Virus record (IMG/VR): IMGVR_UViG_3300036670_000209
Span: 39,040-103,039 of that record
Length of the DNA: 64,000 nucleotides
Direction: 5' to 3' (one strand)
Source: a virus
Program-made: the position numbers and the translations under genes
The notes under the pieces: generated by a model
What the model was told of the DNA's origin: nothing
What the model saw: the letters and a program-made list of their open reading frames with translations, nothing else
Databases searched by the model: none
Shown: positions 36,309-46,800 of the stretch, in pieces
How positions within the stretch are numbered: the first letter of the stretch is position 1
How the letters are laid out: every line of letters begins with the position of its first letter

Positions 36309-37043
36309 TTACTGTCGTGTGATATCATCCTCGTCACATCTGGCGCCAAACTGAATTTCCACAATCTTCAGTGGATGGTCAGTGTTATTGCATAACTGGT
36401 GCCAATCACCCACTGGTATATCCAGTGCCTGATGCTTAACCAGTGTCCTGGCCCCACCAGTGCCCAGCACAGTGGCCACTCCCTCAGTTACAAACCAGTA
36501 TTCTGATCTGAAATCGTGGCGTTGCATACTCAACAACTTGCCAGGGTCCACCACCAGTTCTTTGACCTTGCAGTTGGGCACATCATGTAGAACTCGATAG
36601 TAACCCCAGGTACGTTTGGTCTGTGGACTTTTCCACTCTTCCAAAATCCAGCTGCTGCTGTTGGCTTTGTCGCTCCCACCAACCCCAAATACAAATTCCA
36701 CATCTGGTACCTGCATCTCAGGAATATTTTCCTGAGTACGGTCGCCACCATTGGCAAATATAACCTGTGCATCAGGATAGCACTGTTTTACTTTGTTCAA
36801 TAAATCACAGGCTGTGCCGTCAGAGTCATCAAATGCCAGGACACGATCAACTGCTTTGATATTAGATATTATGGACCAGCGCTCGTACCAGGGCATAAAT
36901 GCGCGACCTTTTTTTCGAATCAGCCAGCTGTCACTGTTTAGTCCCACTATCAACATATCACCCAGCGCCCTGGCGGCGTTGCACATGAAAATGTGACCTG
37001 AATGACACGGATCCATGCCACCTGAAACAACAACTACTTTCAT
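36309..37043 (-). CDS. cytidylyltransferase-like / cupin fusion
   Basis: 244 residues. N-terminal nucleotidyltransferase (about 1-130): V-V-S-G-G-M-D-P-C-H-S-G-H (H-x-G-H site) and N-G-G-D-R (95-99), like HldE/glycerol-3-phosphate cytidylyltransferases. C-terminal cupin (about 150-235): H-D-F-R-S-E-Y-W, V-T-E-G-V-A and D-I-P-V-G-D-W-H-Q, as in the type II mannose-6-phosphate isomerase family. Probably makes or modifies an activated sugar; target unknown. Confidence 0.78.
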   Translation of the reverse strand: MKVVVVSGGMDPCHSGHIFMCNAARALGDMLIVGLNSDSWLIRKKGRAFMPWYERWSIISNIKAVDRVLAFDDSDGTACDLLNKVKQCYPDAQVIFANGGDRTQENIPEMQVPDVEFVFGVGGSDKANSSSWILEEWKSPQTKRTWGYYRVLHDVPNCKVKELVVDPGKLLSMQRHDFRSEYWFVTEGVATVLGTGGARTLVKHQALDIPVGDWHQLCNNTDHPLKIVEIQFGARCDEDDITRQ

Positions 37044-37046
37044 AAA

Positions 37047-37463
37047 TTATCGCTCCTTCTTGACCACTGATACTGCTGTGCTGATAGTTTCATCCAGGTC
37101 CGGCGCCTCATCCTGCACCCCAATGATACTGGCTGGGTCCACACGGCGTAGTGTCATTTCTTCGCCAGTATCAGTGAACTCCACTTTGAGACCACGAGTC
37201 CAGCGCCCGTGTTCCACATATACCCACTGGCCGGGCTTAACATCAGTTTGTTGGGGGCCTACCCGTAGCACACGGGCCCAGCGAGGCCGGATACCCTCAC
37301 TTTTACCGTCATCGCCCAGCAGCACAATGCCACTGGCCAGCTGACGTGCAGCAAATGTCATGTCACTGACAATCACATGGTCCAGTATAGCACTGATATC
37401 TCGTACCTGGCTAGTGGACTGAAGCTTGCCTGTTCGCTCAAATAGTTTTTCTGGTTGTGGCAT
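37047..37463 (-). CDS. GroES-like co-chaperonin (gp31 analogue)
   Basis: 138 residues. D-H-V-I-V-S-D, A-S-G-I-V-L-L-G-D-D, R-A-R-V-L-R-V-G-P-Q and V-K-P-G-Q-W-V-Y-V-E-H follow the GroES order (mobile loop region, V-x-x-V-G-P, V-K-x-G-D). T4 gp31 replaces GroES for capsid folding; similar role inferred. An acidic C-terminal tail of about 25 residues is extra. Confidence 0.62.
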   Translation of the reverse strand: MPQPEKLFERTGKLQSTSQVRDISAILDHVIVSDMTFAARQLASGIVLLGDDGKSEGIRPRWARVLRVGPQQTDVKPGQWVYVEHGRWTRGLKVEFTDTGEEMTLRRVDPASIIGVQDEAPDLDETISTAVSVVKKER

Positions 37464-37465
37464 GA

Positions 37466-37870
37466 TTAAAACCTTTGTGGACCGCGGTCTTTGACTTGTT
37501 GTTTGGCTGTACGCATGAGTTTCTGCTCTACCTTTGCCTCCGGCGCAGCAGCACCGCTCATGCTACCACGAGGATCAGCATTCACTGGAGTAGTAACTAT
37601 ACGTCTACTATACTCCATGTCTGCTGCCGGAGCATCATCTCTGGGTGTCAGTGCTGGCTGTGTTTCCGCTCCCACGGTGGGAGTATGCAGGTTATAGTAT
37701 TCATTTACCATTTCCTGTCTGGTGGCTTCCACCACGCCGCCAGGGCCCAGTGAGTCACCGCGAGCATTGATTTTCATGTTACCCACTGCAATTACATCCT
37801 CATTTTCCAGCCGGATGCTTTCAATGGAAACTTCCTTGCCCTGTGCTGTTGTATACATTCGTTTTGACAT
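37466..37870 (-). CDS. conserved T4-like phage protein
   Basis: 134 residues: M-S-K-R-M-Y-T-T-A-Q-G-K-E-V, then V-G-N-M-K-I-N-A-R-G-D and a low-complexity Pro/Ala centre. I associate this start with a conserved protein of marine T4-like phages; unknown function. Two TAAATA-like boxes upstream. Confidence 0.65.
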   Translation of the reverse strand: MSKRMYTTAQGKEVSIESIRLENEDVIAVGNMKINARGDSLGPGGVVEATRQEMVNEYYNLHTPTVGAETQPALTPRDDAPAADMEYSRRIVTTPVNADPRGSMSGAAAPEAKVEQKLMRTAKQQVKDRGPQRF

Positions 37871-37893
37871 CTATCTCTCCTTGATTTATATAA

Positions 37894-37899
37894 TATTTA
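37894..37899 (-). promoter_or_regulatory. T4-type late promoter box
   Basis: GGTAAATATT, 24 nt before the ATG at 37870; a second TATAAATC follows. Confidence 0.5.
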
Positions 37900-37944
37900 C
37901 CCTGTGATTCACACCGCAGAGGGATTTCCCTGCCAGCGTTTTAA

Positions 37945-38463
37945 TTACCTTAGGAACTCGGCTATGTCCAGATCATAGTACATGCTATCTATACGATGAA
38001 CCCCTAATAGGTATAACACATATGAACTCACGCTACTACCACGACCCACTCCCCAGACAATATCCTGTTTGATAAAGGTATCCACCATGTATTTCATGTA
38101 ACGCAGCAGGTTGAACAGATCACGTTCCTGAAATAATAGCAGTTCCTCCCCCACTCTCTGTAATTGTGCATCTGTGGTACATAACTGTAATATATGCCTG
38201 GCAATATCCAGTTCCAGATATTCATCAGGCATATGCCAGCGGCTTTGCATCACTGAATCAAAGGATGCTATGTCGTACCCTGCTGGCAGTGGACGATACT
38301 GTTTGACCTGGGGGAATGGTGCATAGTTACTGGTCACGTGATGGTTGTATGCATCCGCGTCAGTAACTGCAAACAGGGAAATATCCAGACTGGGATTTTG
38401 GTACAGCATGTCCACTAGGTCGTGTGTGGTAGTATGTGGCTGACCGTAATCATCGTAATTCAT
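37945..38463 (-). CDS. PolIII alpha-like fragment
   Basis: 172 residues. The C-terminal 40 residues (V-G-R-G-S-S-V-S-S-Y-V-L-Y-L-L-G-V, Y-Y-D-L-D-I-A-E-F-L) match the G-R-G-S-A-x-G-S segment of bacterial DNA polymerase III alpha subunits (C-family), directly before the catalytic palm. The catalytic aspartates are not present, so it is not a polymerase; perhaps a DNA-binding or decoy fragment. A promoter with 18-bp spacer lies at 38484-38513. Confidence 0.55.
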   Translation of the reverse strand: MNYDDYGQPHTTTHDLVDMLYQNPSLDISLFAVTDADAYNHHVTSNYAPFPQVKQYRPLPAGYDIASFDSVMQSRWHMPDEYLELDIARHILQLCTTDAQLQRVGEELLLFQERDLFNLLRYMKYMVDTFIKQDIVWGVGRGSSVSSYVLYLLGVHRIDSMYYDLDIAEFLR

Positions 38464-38483
38464 TGTGGCTCCGTTGGAATATC

Positions 38484-38513
38484 AGTATACACTGAATAAT
38501 TATGAAATGTCAA
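38484..38513 (-). promoter_or_regulatory. sigma70-type promoter (18-bp spacer)
   Basis: TTGACA (38513-38508), 18 bp, TATACT (38489-38484). Confidence 0.65.
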
Positions 38514-38745
38514 TGATTCCCTGATAGCCTTTACCGCTGTCCATTTTTTCTTCCATTTCAGCCATGAGTTTATCGTTACGCCGGCCCAGTTCAGCATGAT
38601 ATACCTGCATCATCAGCTGTATCTGAGGTATAATACTCTGTGGCCCCATGCGCTGTGACTGATTCAATCTCTTACTCAGTTGCGTATATTTTGCAGTTAG
38701 CTCGTCAGTGGAGAGCGCGCTCACATCAGGTGCTAGTGGGTGCAT
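38500..38745 (-). CDS. small helical protein
   Basis: 81 residues, start 38745 with AAGGA upstream (the longer frame overlaps MazG and is rejected). Helical: S-T-D-E-L-T-A-K-Y, R-N-D-K-L-M-A-E-M-E-E-K-M. Conserved-looking T4-like small gene; function unknown. Confidence 0.62.
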   Translation of the reverse strand: MHPLAPDVSALSTDELTAKYTQLSKRLNQSQRMGPQSIIPQIQLMMQVYHAELGRRNDKLMAEMEEKMDSGKGYQGIIDIS

Positions 38746-38776
38746 GTTAGTTCCTTGTTGAAGTTCATACAGTGAC

Positions 38777-39184
38777 CTAGAGATCGCCCTGCTGACGATT
38801 TTCTGAATAATGTGCGTCAAAAGAACCACCAGGATATCGCGCCTGTAGTTTGGCCACATTTTCAGCAATAACCTCGTTTGGGTCCAGGCCCAGGCTGCGA
38901 CAAGCATTGGTCCAATACCAGATTACATCGCCTAGTTCCCGCTTCATATGAAAAATATTCTCATCGTTGAGCGGCTTGCCCTGAAACATTATTTTTTTAA
39001 TAATTTCATTGAACTCGCCACCCTCACTGCTGAGACCTATACCTGAATTTAGTAACATGGGTATGTTCACCTGCGGATTCTGAGCTTGCATATCAGTGGC
39101 ATGCTGCATGAACTTGGAAAAAACCTTGGTCTGCTCACTGGTTACACTCTCCACAAACTCAGAATATTTGTTTAAATCAATCAT
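38777..39184 (-). CDS. mazG: MazG-like nucleotide pyrophosphohydrolase
   Basis: 135 residues, single MazG domain. Metal-binding pattern E-G-G-E (54-57) and E-L-G-D (83-86) with helices between; V-I-W-Y-W-T-N-A-C after. Hydrolyses NTPs or related nucleotides; in phages it is thought to modulate (p)ppGpp or dNTP pools. An HD (p)ppGpp-hydrolase-like gene is at 58.4 kb. Confidence 0.82.
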   Translation of the reverse strand: MIDLNKYSEFVESVTSEQTKVFSKFMQHATDMQAQNPQVNIPMLLNSGIGLSSEGGEFNEIIKKIMFQGKPLNDENIFHMKRELGDVIWYWTNACRSLGLDPNEVIAENVAKLQARYPGGSFDAHYSENRQQGDL

Positions 39185-39204
39185 TTTAACTCCTGTAATC
39201 GTTC

Positions 39205-39233
39205 AGTATAACATACATCAGATACAGGATCAA
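39205..39233 (-). promoter_or_regulatory. sigma70-type promoter
   Basis: TTGATC (39233-39228), 17 bp, TATACT (39210-39205), upstream of mazG. Confidence 0.65.
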
Positions 39234-39242
39234 AGTAATTGA

Positions 39243-40562
39243 TTAAACTACCACATTTCCAGTGGTGACATCAATCCATCTGGTATCCACTCCCGCTGCA
39301 TCAGAAAAACACAGACTACCAGTACCGCCGCCCAGGCGTACTGCATTACTCACATAGATTACGTCACCAGCAGTAATACTCACTGGCAATGCTGCCTTGA
39401 GGTAAGGGCCCACACTGGTAATACCTGTGACCCGGACTCCGGTCAAATTGCCCACACTGGTGATTACTGGTTGGGCCGCGCTGGTTACTGTTGCAGCAGT
39501 GGATGCACGTCCAGTGATGTTTCCCGAAATATTACCAGTAACAGTGAGTGTACTCAGTGTGCCCACACTGGTGATTACTGGTTGGGCTGCACTGGTTACG
39601 GTTGCAGAACTACCAGCAATATTCCCAGCGATAGTAGCAGTAACCGTGAGTGCACTCAGTGTGCCCACACTAGTGATGGTGGGCTGTGCTGCGGTGGTTA
39701 CTCTACCAGCAGTAGTGGCAGTGGTGGCCGTGTTTGCGCTACCAGTGACTGATCCCTGAATGGGAGCTGTCACAGTGAGTGCACTCAGTGTGCCCACACT
39801 AGTGATGGTGGGTTGTGCAGATTTGGTCACAGTGTTGGCAGTGGCCACATTATTAATTAGTGCATTTATCCACTGACCATCGGCAGTGCTGTATACCAGG
39901 CTATCACCGTCAGTGGGCCCCACTATGGTTACATCGCTGGCACCATCCAGAGTAAAGCCTTCACTGATCTTGTGGTTACGTGATAGATCCTCTACCCAGA
40001 TAGTTGATCCAGCATTCACAGTGGAAATTTCAAACAAATAATCGCCAGTGCTGGCAAAAGTAGTAACGTAGTTGGTGCCATTGTAGACAGTACCTTCAAA
40101 GGCACTCAGATTACCCACTGAGTTAGCCACTGTGGGCCAGGTAACCGAGTAACTGACATCAGTGATTTTAATCCATAATCTTAGTACACCAGCCACCCCA
40201 GCAGCGGGCCATCCACCAAACACCACATTAATCGGTGCAGCCAGTGTCATACGCTGATAGTTTCCAGAACTGAACAACACCGTGGGTGCCACCCCTGGAG
40301 TAAGAATGTCCACAAATGAAATCTGATATGCTTTAAGCTGTGGGCGCTCCAGTACCACTCCATTCATATCATTTGATACTGAGGAGTTGGCCAAACTGGA
40401 TTTCAATACTACTTTTAATTGTAGGTCCTCAACTTCGCTTTTGATAAAAGCGAAGTTATTACGGGTATTGGTAAAGTTATCACGGAAACCCTGGCTGTTG
40501 TTGTCCTGCCCAGCCACTGGAAATGTACCGTCGATTGAATAGGGATTGACTTGAGATGTCAT
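39243..40562 (-). CDS. tail fibre-like protein with repeats
   Basis: 439 residues. N-terminal half non-repetitive, starting S-I-D-G-T-F-P-V-A-G and D-N-F-T-N-T-R-N-N-F; the C-terminal half has four copies of a roughly 25-35-residue unit with A-Q-P-x-I-T-S-V-G-T-L-S, ending in a non-repetitive tip. The repeat unit is shared with the larger protein at 43851-46892, so the two are modular relatives. Likely a trimeric fibre. A late-type TAAATA box precedes it. Confidence 0.78.
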   Translation of the reverse strand: MTSQVNPYSIDGTFPVAGQDNNSQGFRDNFTNTRNNFAFIKSEVEDLQLKVVLKSSLANSSVSNDMNGVVLERPQLKAYQISFVDILTPGVAPTVLFSSGNYQRMTLAAPINVVFGGWPAAGVAGVLRLWIKITDVSYSVTWPTVANSVGNLSAFEGTVYNGTNYVTTFASTGDYLFEISTVNAGSTIWVEDLSRNHKISEGFTLDGASDVTIVGPTDGDSLVYSTADGQWINALINNVATANTVTKSAQPTITSVGTLSALTVTAPIQGSVTGSANTATTATTAGRVTTAAQPTITSVGTLSALTVTATIAGNIAGSSATVTSAAQPVITSVGTLSTLTVTGNISGNITGRASTAATVTSAAQPVITSVGNLTGVRVTGITSVGPYLKAALPVSITAGDVIYVSNAVRLGGGTGSLCFSDAAGVDTRWIDVTTGNVVV

Positions 40563-40590
40563 GAATTGTCCTTTGTTATGTGTATAGTGT

Positions 40591-40596
40591 TATTTA
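40591..40596 (-). promoter_or_regulatory. T4-type late promoter box
   Basis: GCTAAATAAC, 29 nt before the ATG at 40562. Confidence 0.55.
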
Positions 40597-40623
40597 GCGT
40601 GATCCTGTGCTAGTGAAAAACTG

Positions 40624-43600
40624 TCAGACATACACATTGGTCTTACCCCATTTAATATATCGATCACCAGCCTCAGGAACAGCATATATATCCTTGTTGC
40701 TAAAATATCTTGTTCCATTATTGTCAAATGTGGTATGTAGTTTGCTGGTATTCTGTACCACTACCTGAGGAGTATATTTGTAGGTATTAGCGCCCTCGTA
40801 TAGTACTGGATCATATAATAGAAAGGATCCTGGAAAACTGGTTCCGCCAATAACTCGCACTGTTTGTCCCAGCATCACTTCTTGCACAAACACCAGTTTT
40901 ATAATACCGGATAGATCCACTGTGATTCGCCAGATGCCGGCACGCTGATTTATTTCACCAGGATTATTTTCCTTTTCCGTGTACCCGGGTACCTGCGTGT
41001 AGTAGGGTGCAGCGATGGTCAGTGGATTATTATCATTGGGGCCAGTGATAGCCAACAGCCCACTGATCTCCACCCATTCCACCTGGTTCCATCCATCATT
41101 ACTGGTACCGGCCCGCGATTCCTGTATGGTGAATAATATAGTATCACCCACTGAGTAGGAACTAATGCGATCAATATCCAGCACTCTGCTCATGTATTGC
41201 CCATCAATTGAATCAAACTGTGTACTGGTGGCATAAGTCACAGCAGCGGCACCATCTATTACAATAGAATCACCAGCTCTGAGGCTAACTGCTTGATTTA
41301 ATATCAGTAGATTACCCACTACTGCCCCAGTGATGGTAACTGAGTCTGATACCTGGCTACGGTTGCTTACTTTGAATTTTCTAACTCTCCAACCATAACC
41401 CACATTACGACTCAGCGTCACTGGCACTGGACTTGCAGGATCATATTTTACAGACTGTGGATCCAGAGTCACCAGGTTGGTGTCGGTATCTTCCAGTACC
41501 GTGGCATATACCAAATCTGAGATCACACGAGCAGCGCCGTCAAATATGGTCTCTCTACCCTGATCAAAGGTATTAGTGGACAGATTAAAATTGTCGCTCA
41601 TTGAATTATCCAGCTGATATCGATCAGCCACGAAATCTATGTTGTTAAAGTTAATGTTATTGTTGGCGATGCGATAGGCTATCAGCTTGCTGGCGCCAGG
41701 TACGGTGTATGCTAGCACCACTCCACGGGTTAGCCCCAGCACACGACCATTCTCCTGCTGGCTGGTCATCCATCTGGGTAACGCACCCTTGTTGGTGAAA
41801 CCCACACCACTGGCCAATCTGTATTCCATGTTACCGAAACTATTGGGGTAAAGAGTATAATATGATTCGCCGTTGTAAGTGTAAAAATTTGAAATAACTG
41901 GGTCCAAACTTAGTGCTACGCCAGACTGTGGATCTTCCACCTGAATATACACCACCTCATATATGGTATTGGAGTTGTTGTCCAGTGCCCTGGCAGTGCG
42001 AACATTACCAAAGTTGATTCTCTTGTTGTAATGGTTGTTATTTACTGCACTGGCCAGTGTTTCCAGGCTGGCACTGGTAAGCCCAGGTAGGAATAGCATG
42101 CGCATGTCCTTGCTGCGTCCAAACCAGGGATCGGTGGCACGATATATTAACTCCGGCGGGAATATCTCCTGGTTGTTTACTATACTGAGGAATAACTGTC
42201 GTTGCTCCACCAGTGGCAAGGCTTTAAGATACACATTCTCATAGGGTGCCCTGTTATAGTTGTCCACAAAAATCGTGAATTCCTTCACTGCGCTTACACT
42301 CTGATCAGTTGCCTGTACACTGGCGGTAAAAGTATATGTGCTATCAAACGTGGTTGTATCGTTGTCTATACTGGTTGATGAACTCAATGATGTCACCGTG
42401 GTGACAATATTATTTGTGGTTAACAGGTCAATAAACGTGATCTGATTTCCCTCACTCACATATATTGCTGGAGTTACCTGTATCTGATTCTGCGAAACCA
42501 CACTCAGCACCTTGCTGCCACTGGCTACTCCGGACCCCTCCACTGTCATTCCTACTTCCACACCAGTGGTGCTATCCACTGTGATATTACTACTGTTACC
42601 ATCCAGCCTAAAAAACTGGAAACTGGCTCTGCCGGATATGTTACCATCTGGCATGAGGCGGAGTCCCTGGGGTAATTTGGATGATGGTAAATTCAATTTG
42701 GTGTATACCAGCTGTTTGTTCGCATTACTAACCGCCACCACTGCCAGATCACTGACTGTTCCATTTATAATGGTACCCAATTTTGCAGCAGATGACCAGG
42801 TCACGTAATTGTTTGCGTCCTTGAGAACTGTAACCTGTACGGACAGTATCCCACTGAGATATCTGGGATCATCTCTTTTGAATGCCTGAATACCAAAGGA
42901 ATAAATCTTGGATACCTCAGTTTGTGCTGGCATGACCCCAGTCAACCAACCAGTTACTGGATTCAGTGAGAGATTACCTGGCAGCGACACCCCGGACCAA
43001 CTGATGGCATCGTTGGATGGATCAATGGCCAGAAACTTGAAACTAAAATTATTACCAGCTTGTAACACTGGTATGGTGGTTAAATCAGTGATAATAACCG
43101 GTACATATTTGTTGTCTGAATCAGTGGTCAGCAGACTGTTGTCTGCACTGTATTGCAAGCTGTCAGCAGTGTAGGAAGATCTGCTGATCACATTGATATA
43201 ACAGGTCACGATATCATATGCAACACCGTCGGATACCTGAATTTGAAATGCATATACCTTGTTGGTGCTGGTCGGAGCAAAATCATATGGAAATCGCTCA
43301 TCTGGCTCCACATCATATCCCGGAGTACCACGACTGGCATCAATTAGTCGTGCAATATTTCCACTGAGCAGCCCGTCTTTACTCAGCGTAATGGGCACAC
43401 CTGTTCTGATATCCAAGGGTAATTCACCAGATACTATACTCCAGCGTAATTGTGTACCTGGTCTCTCAGGCAGTGTGGTAAACTGACGGGAAAAGTATTT
43501 TCCATCATCGAAAATACCCAGACTGGTCACGCGTGGGAAAATACTCAGTGTGGTCTGATTTGTAATGGCCATACTAAAAGTTCGATCAGCAATAACCCCC

Positions 43601-43851
43601 TGCGGAGTAGTGGCCCTGACTGTGAAAGTAGAAGTGGCAGTACCACTGGAGTTCGCGCCCAGTATTTGAGGAATTCCCTGAAATATTCCTGTACTGGTTA
43701 CACGCATCCCTGGTGGGACGCTTCCAGATATTACCCTAAATTCCAGTGGATTTTGGTCGCTATCCTGTGCCAGTAACAGTATATCAGCAAATTCCTGCTC
43801 CTTGATGGTACCCAGTTTTCCTGCTTTGGTTTTCCATGTAATGTAACTCAT
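40624..43851 (-). CDS. large adhesin/baseplate protein with Ig-like domains
   Basis: 1075 residues. At least three to four putative Ig (He_PIG-like) modules in the first half, recognised by F-R-V-I-S-G-S-V-P-P-G-M, L-R-W-S-I-V-S-G-E-L-P and S-W-S-G-V-S-L-P-G-N-L-S-L-N-P-V-T-G followed by G-x-P-x-x-x-G units. The C-terminal half is Asn/Tyr-rich without recognised domain. Probably a virion surface or baseplate-wedge protein. Overlaps the neighbouring fibre gene by TAATG. Confidence 0.7.
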   Translation of the reverse strand: MSYITWKTKAGKLGTIKEQEFADILLLAQDSDQNPLEFRVISGSVPPGMRVTSTGIFQGIPQILGANSSGTATSTFTVRATTPQGVIADRTFSMAITNQTTLSIFPRVTSLGIFDDGKYFSRQFTTLPERPGTQLRWSIVSGELPLDIRTGVPITLSKDGLLSGNIARLIDASRGTPGYDVEPDERFPYDFAPTSTNKVYAFQIQVSDGVAYDIVTCYINVISRSSYTADSLQYSADNSLLTTDSDNKYVPVIITDLTTIPVLQAGNNFSFKFLAIDPSNDAISWSGVSLPGNLSLNPVTGWLTGVMPAQTEVSKIYSFGIQAFKRDDPRYLSGILSVQVTVLKDANNYVTWSSAAKLGTIINGTVSDLAVVAVSNANKQLVYTKLNLPSSKLPQGLRLMPDGNISGRASFQFFRLDGNSSNITVDSTTGVEVGMTVEGSGVASGSKVLSVVSQNQIQVTPAIYVSEGNQITFIDLLTTNNIVTTVTSLSSSTSIDNDTTTFDSTYTFTASVQATDQSVSAVKEFTIFVDNYNRAPYENVYLKALPLVEQRQLFLSIVNNQEIFPPELIYRATDPWFGRSKDMRMLFLPGLTSASLETLASAVNNNHYNKRINFGNVRTARALDNNSNTIYEVVYIQVEDPQSGVALSLDPVISNFYTYNGESYYTLYPNSFGNMEYRLASGVGFTNKGALPRWMTSQQENGRVLGLTRGVVLAYTVPGASKLIAYRIANNNINFNNIDFVADRYQLDNSMSDNFNLSTNTFDQGRETIFDGAARVISDLVYATVLEDTDTNLVTLDPQSVKYDPASPVPVTLSRNVGYGWRVRKFKVSNRSQVSDSVTITGAVVGNLLILNQAVSLRAGDSIVIDGAAAVTYATSTQFDSIDGQYMSRVLDIDRISSYSVGDTILFTIQESRAGTSNDGWNQVEWVEISGLLAITGPNDNNPLTIAAPYYTQVPGYTEKENNPGEINQRAGIWRITVDLSGIIKLVFVQEVMLGQTVRVIGGTSFPGSFLLYDPVLYEGANTYKYTPQVVVQNTSKLHTTFDNNGTRYFSNKDIYAVPEAGDRYIKWGKTNVYV

Positions 43852-46800
43852 TATAGTATCACCACTTCAATAATATTTGTTCCAGGACCTGAACAGTGTG
43901 TCAACGCTTTGGCAAATACTGCTGCACCATGTGATCGATCCTGCCCCACACTCTCTGCATATCCTGCTAGGGCGCTGGTCACCAATAAATCACCCTGCTG
44001 CACTGATCCCAGCACCTGGCAGGGAACTCGTCCACGCAGTGCAATGGCCACTCCATCCTGCGCACTGTTCATCAAGTATGCTGGTAATGTGGAAACTACC
44101 CCAGCTACCCTGGTGTCGCTGGCCAGACTGGTTTGTGTGACCTCTGCCGTGCCACCAAATATTAACACTGTGCCCGGGGGATATACAGCGTCAGCCACAT
44201 AATTTTCAGCCAAGTCGGCATATTTGGCACTACTGGCCACACCGTTAAAATTTGCTGCTGTCACGTTACCAGTGACTGATAAACTGGTCAGAGTGCCCAC
44301 ACTGGTAATATTGGGTTGATTGGATCCAGACACAGTGCTGGCGGTACCTGCTGATGCAGCACTACCACCTATGCTCAGACCACTGGCTGTACCTGATAAT
44401 CCTGCACCAGACCCATTAAATGTACCAGCCGATACTCCACCAGTAACTGATAAACTGGTCAGTGTGCCCACACTGGTTATTGCTGGTTGGGCTGCACTTG
44501 TAACTGAACTTGCAGTAGTGGCAGAATTTACTGTGCCAGATACTGTGCTGGCAGCCACACTACCTCCAGTGATCTGCACATTAGCACTGCTAAAATTTGT
44601 GGCCTGCAAGGTGACCCAGTTGTTATTCACGTTTACGGTGACCATGCCAGTCCCAGCTGCTGGATTCACTGTGGTGTTAGTACCTGCTATGATCTGGCTC
44701 ACACCATAATTACCCAGGCTAGCTGATGTGATAACCCTGCTACCATTATCATACACTGCCCCGCCCAGTATGTTACCAGTGACCGTGAGGTTTGCCAGAG
44801 TACCCACTGAGGTAAGTGAGCTGGACAGAACGCCAGCTGCCAGTATAGTCCCAGTGAGGGCGCTGGCCGCTGCTCCTACATTTACTGCCCCACCCAGAGC
44901 CACTGGAGTACCGTTTATAGTCAATGAACTGTTAACCAGTGCAGTATTAGGAATTCCAGTGAGTGCGCTGCCACTGCCATTGAATCCACCAGCCGTGATG
45001 CTTCCGCCCACAGTGAGTGAGCTGAGTGTCCCCAAGCTGGTGATGTTGGGCTGAGCTGAATTTGTTACTGTGGCTGCACTGCCAGCGGTGCCTGCGGATG
45101 CGGCACTGCCACCTATGCTCAGGCCACTGGCCGTGCCAGTGAGACCAGTACCAGCCCCGTTGTGTGTACCGGTAAAGCTGGCTGCCGTGATTCCTTCGGT
45201 AACTGCCAGACTGCTCAGTGTGCCCACACTGGTGATAGTGGGTTGTGCTGCGCTGGTCACAGTTCCAGCAGTACCCGCGGATGCAGCACTGCCACCTATG
45301 CTCAGGCCACTGGCCGTGCCAGTGAGACCAGTACCAGCCCCGTTGTGTATACCAGTAAATCTGGCTGCTGAAATATTACCTGTGACATTCAGTGCACTCA
45401 GTGTACCCACACTGGTTATGGCAGGCTGTGCGGCTGTGGTCACTATTCCTGCGCTACTGGCATTATTCACTGTTCCTGTTATGATTACTCCAGGTATACT
45501 ACCTCCAGTGATCTGCACATTAGCACTGCTGAAGTTAGTGGCCTGCAGAGTATCCCAGTTGTTGTTTACATTGATAGTCACACTGCCAGTACCGTCGGTG
45601 GGATTAATATTGCTGTTGGTACCTGCTATTATCTGGCTCACCCCATAATTGCCCAGGCTGGCTGCGGTAATAACTCTGCTACCACTGTCATACACTGTGC
45701 TGGCAGATACATTTCCCGCCACCACCAGGCCACTGAGTGTGCCCACGCTGGTGATTGCAGGTTGTGCCGCTGAGGTCACTACCGATGCACTTCCACCCAC
45801 ACTCAGTCCAGTGGCCAGTCCAGTGAGCCCAGTGCCTGCACCTGTAAATCTGTTGCCAGTGACCGCGCCGCCCACGTTTAACGCACCGGATACTCCCACA
45901 CCCCCAGCTACTACCAGTGCACCAGTGGAAACACTGCTGCTGATGGTTTGATTATTTGCGTATAGATTTCCACGTGTTTCCACCAAGTTGGAGAATTGTG
46001 TGTAATCTGGCACCACGCCACCGCGAAAGTTTTGTGAGGCAGTGATTACTGGATCGCCATTGATGTAAACTCTGTCTGCACCATTCAGAAACAAACTACC
46101 CTGCACGCTATCAGTGACAGTAAGTGTACCTACCCTGGCGGCACTGCCTTGTAAGTTTCCCAACAAATACCCAGTGGTGCTGATATTGCCCTGTGACACA
46201 ATACTCTGGGCATTTGTGGTGAATAAACTACCAATTTTTAGATTTCCATAGGTACCAGAAAATGTATTTGCAGCAGATTCCACCCCAGCGGCATAGAATT
46301 CAAATGCCTGAGAGTCATTGGCCCATACCAGTGCAGCAGTTCGGCTGGCTCCCTGATAATAATGAAATACTACCCCAATATCCTTGCCATCATCCACTGA
46401 TAGTGGCGTTTGGTTAGCAGTATTATGTAATCTAATTACTGAATCAGTTATGGACAGGTCGGCACTGTTGATACTCACTGAGTTTCCCAGCACAGTGAGA
46501 TTACCAACCACCACTAGGTTTTTACCAATCAATGCAGACTGGCTTACAGTGAGACCAGCACTGGAGATATTGCCCTGTGTGCTGAATGCAGGAGTGATAA
46601 TGCTACCCACAGTTAGATCACTGTTGATGCTGGCCGTCTCAAATCTGGCGGCACCGGAAAAGTTAGATACCCCAGCCACAGTGAGAACCTGAGTACTGGT
46701 TACTCCCAGGCTGATAAGATTTACATTGGCCTGTATTGTGTTGGCCGTAACTGCGCTATATACTCCAGCGTTGACTATACTAACCACATTGCTGAAATTT

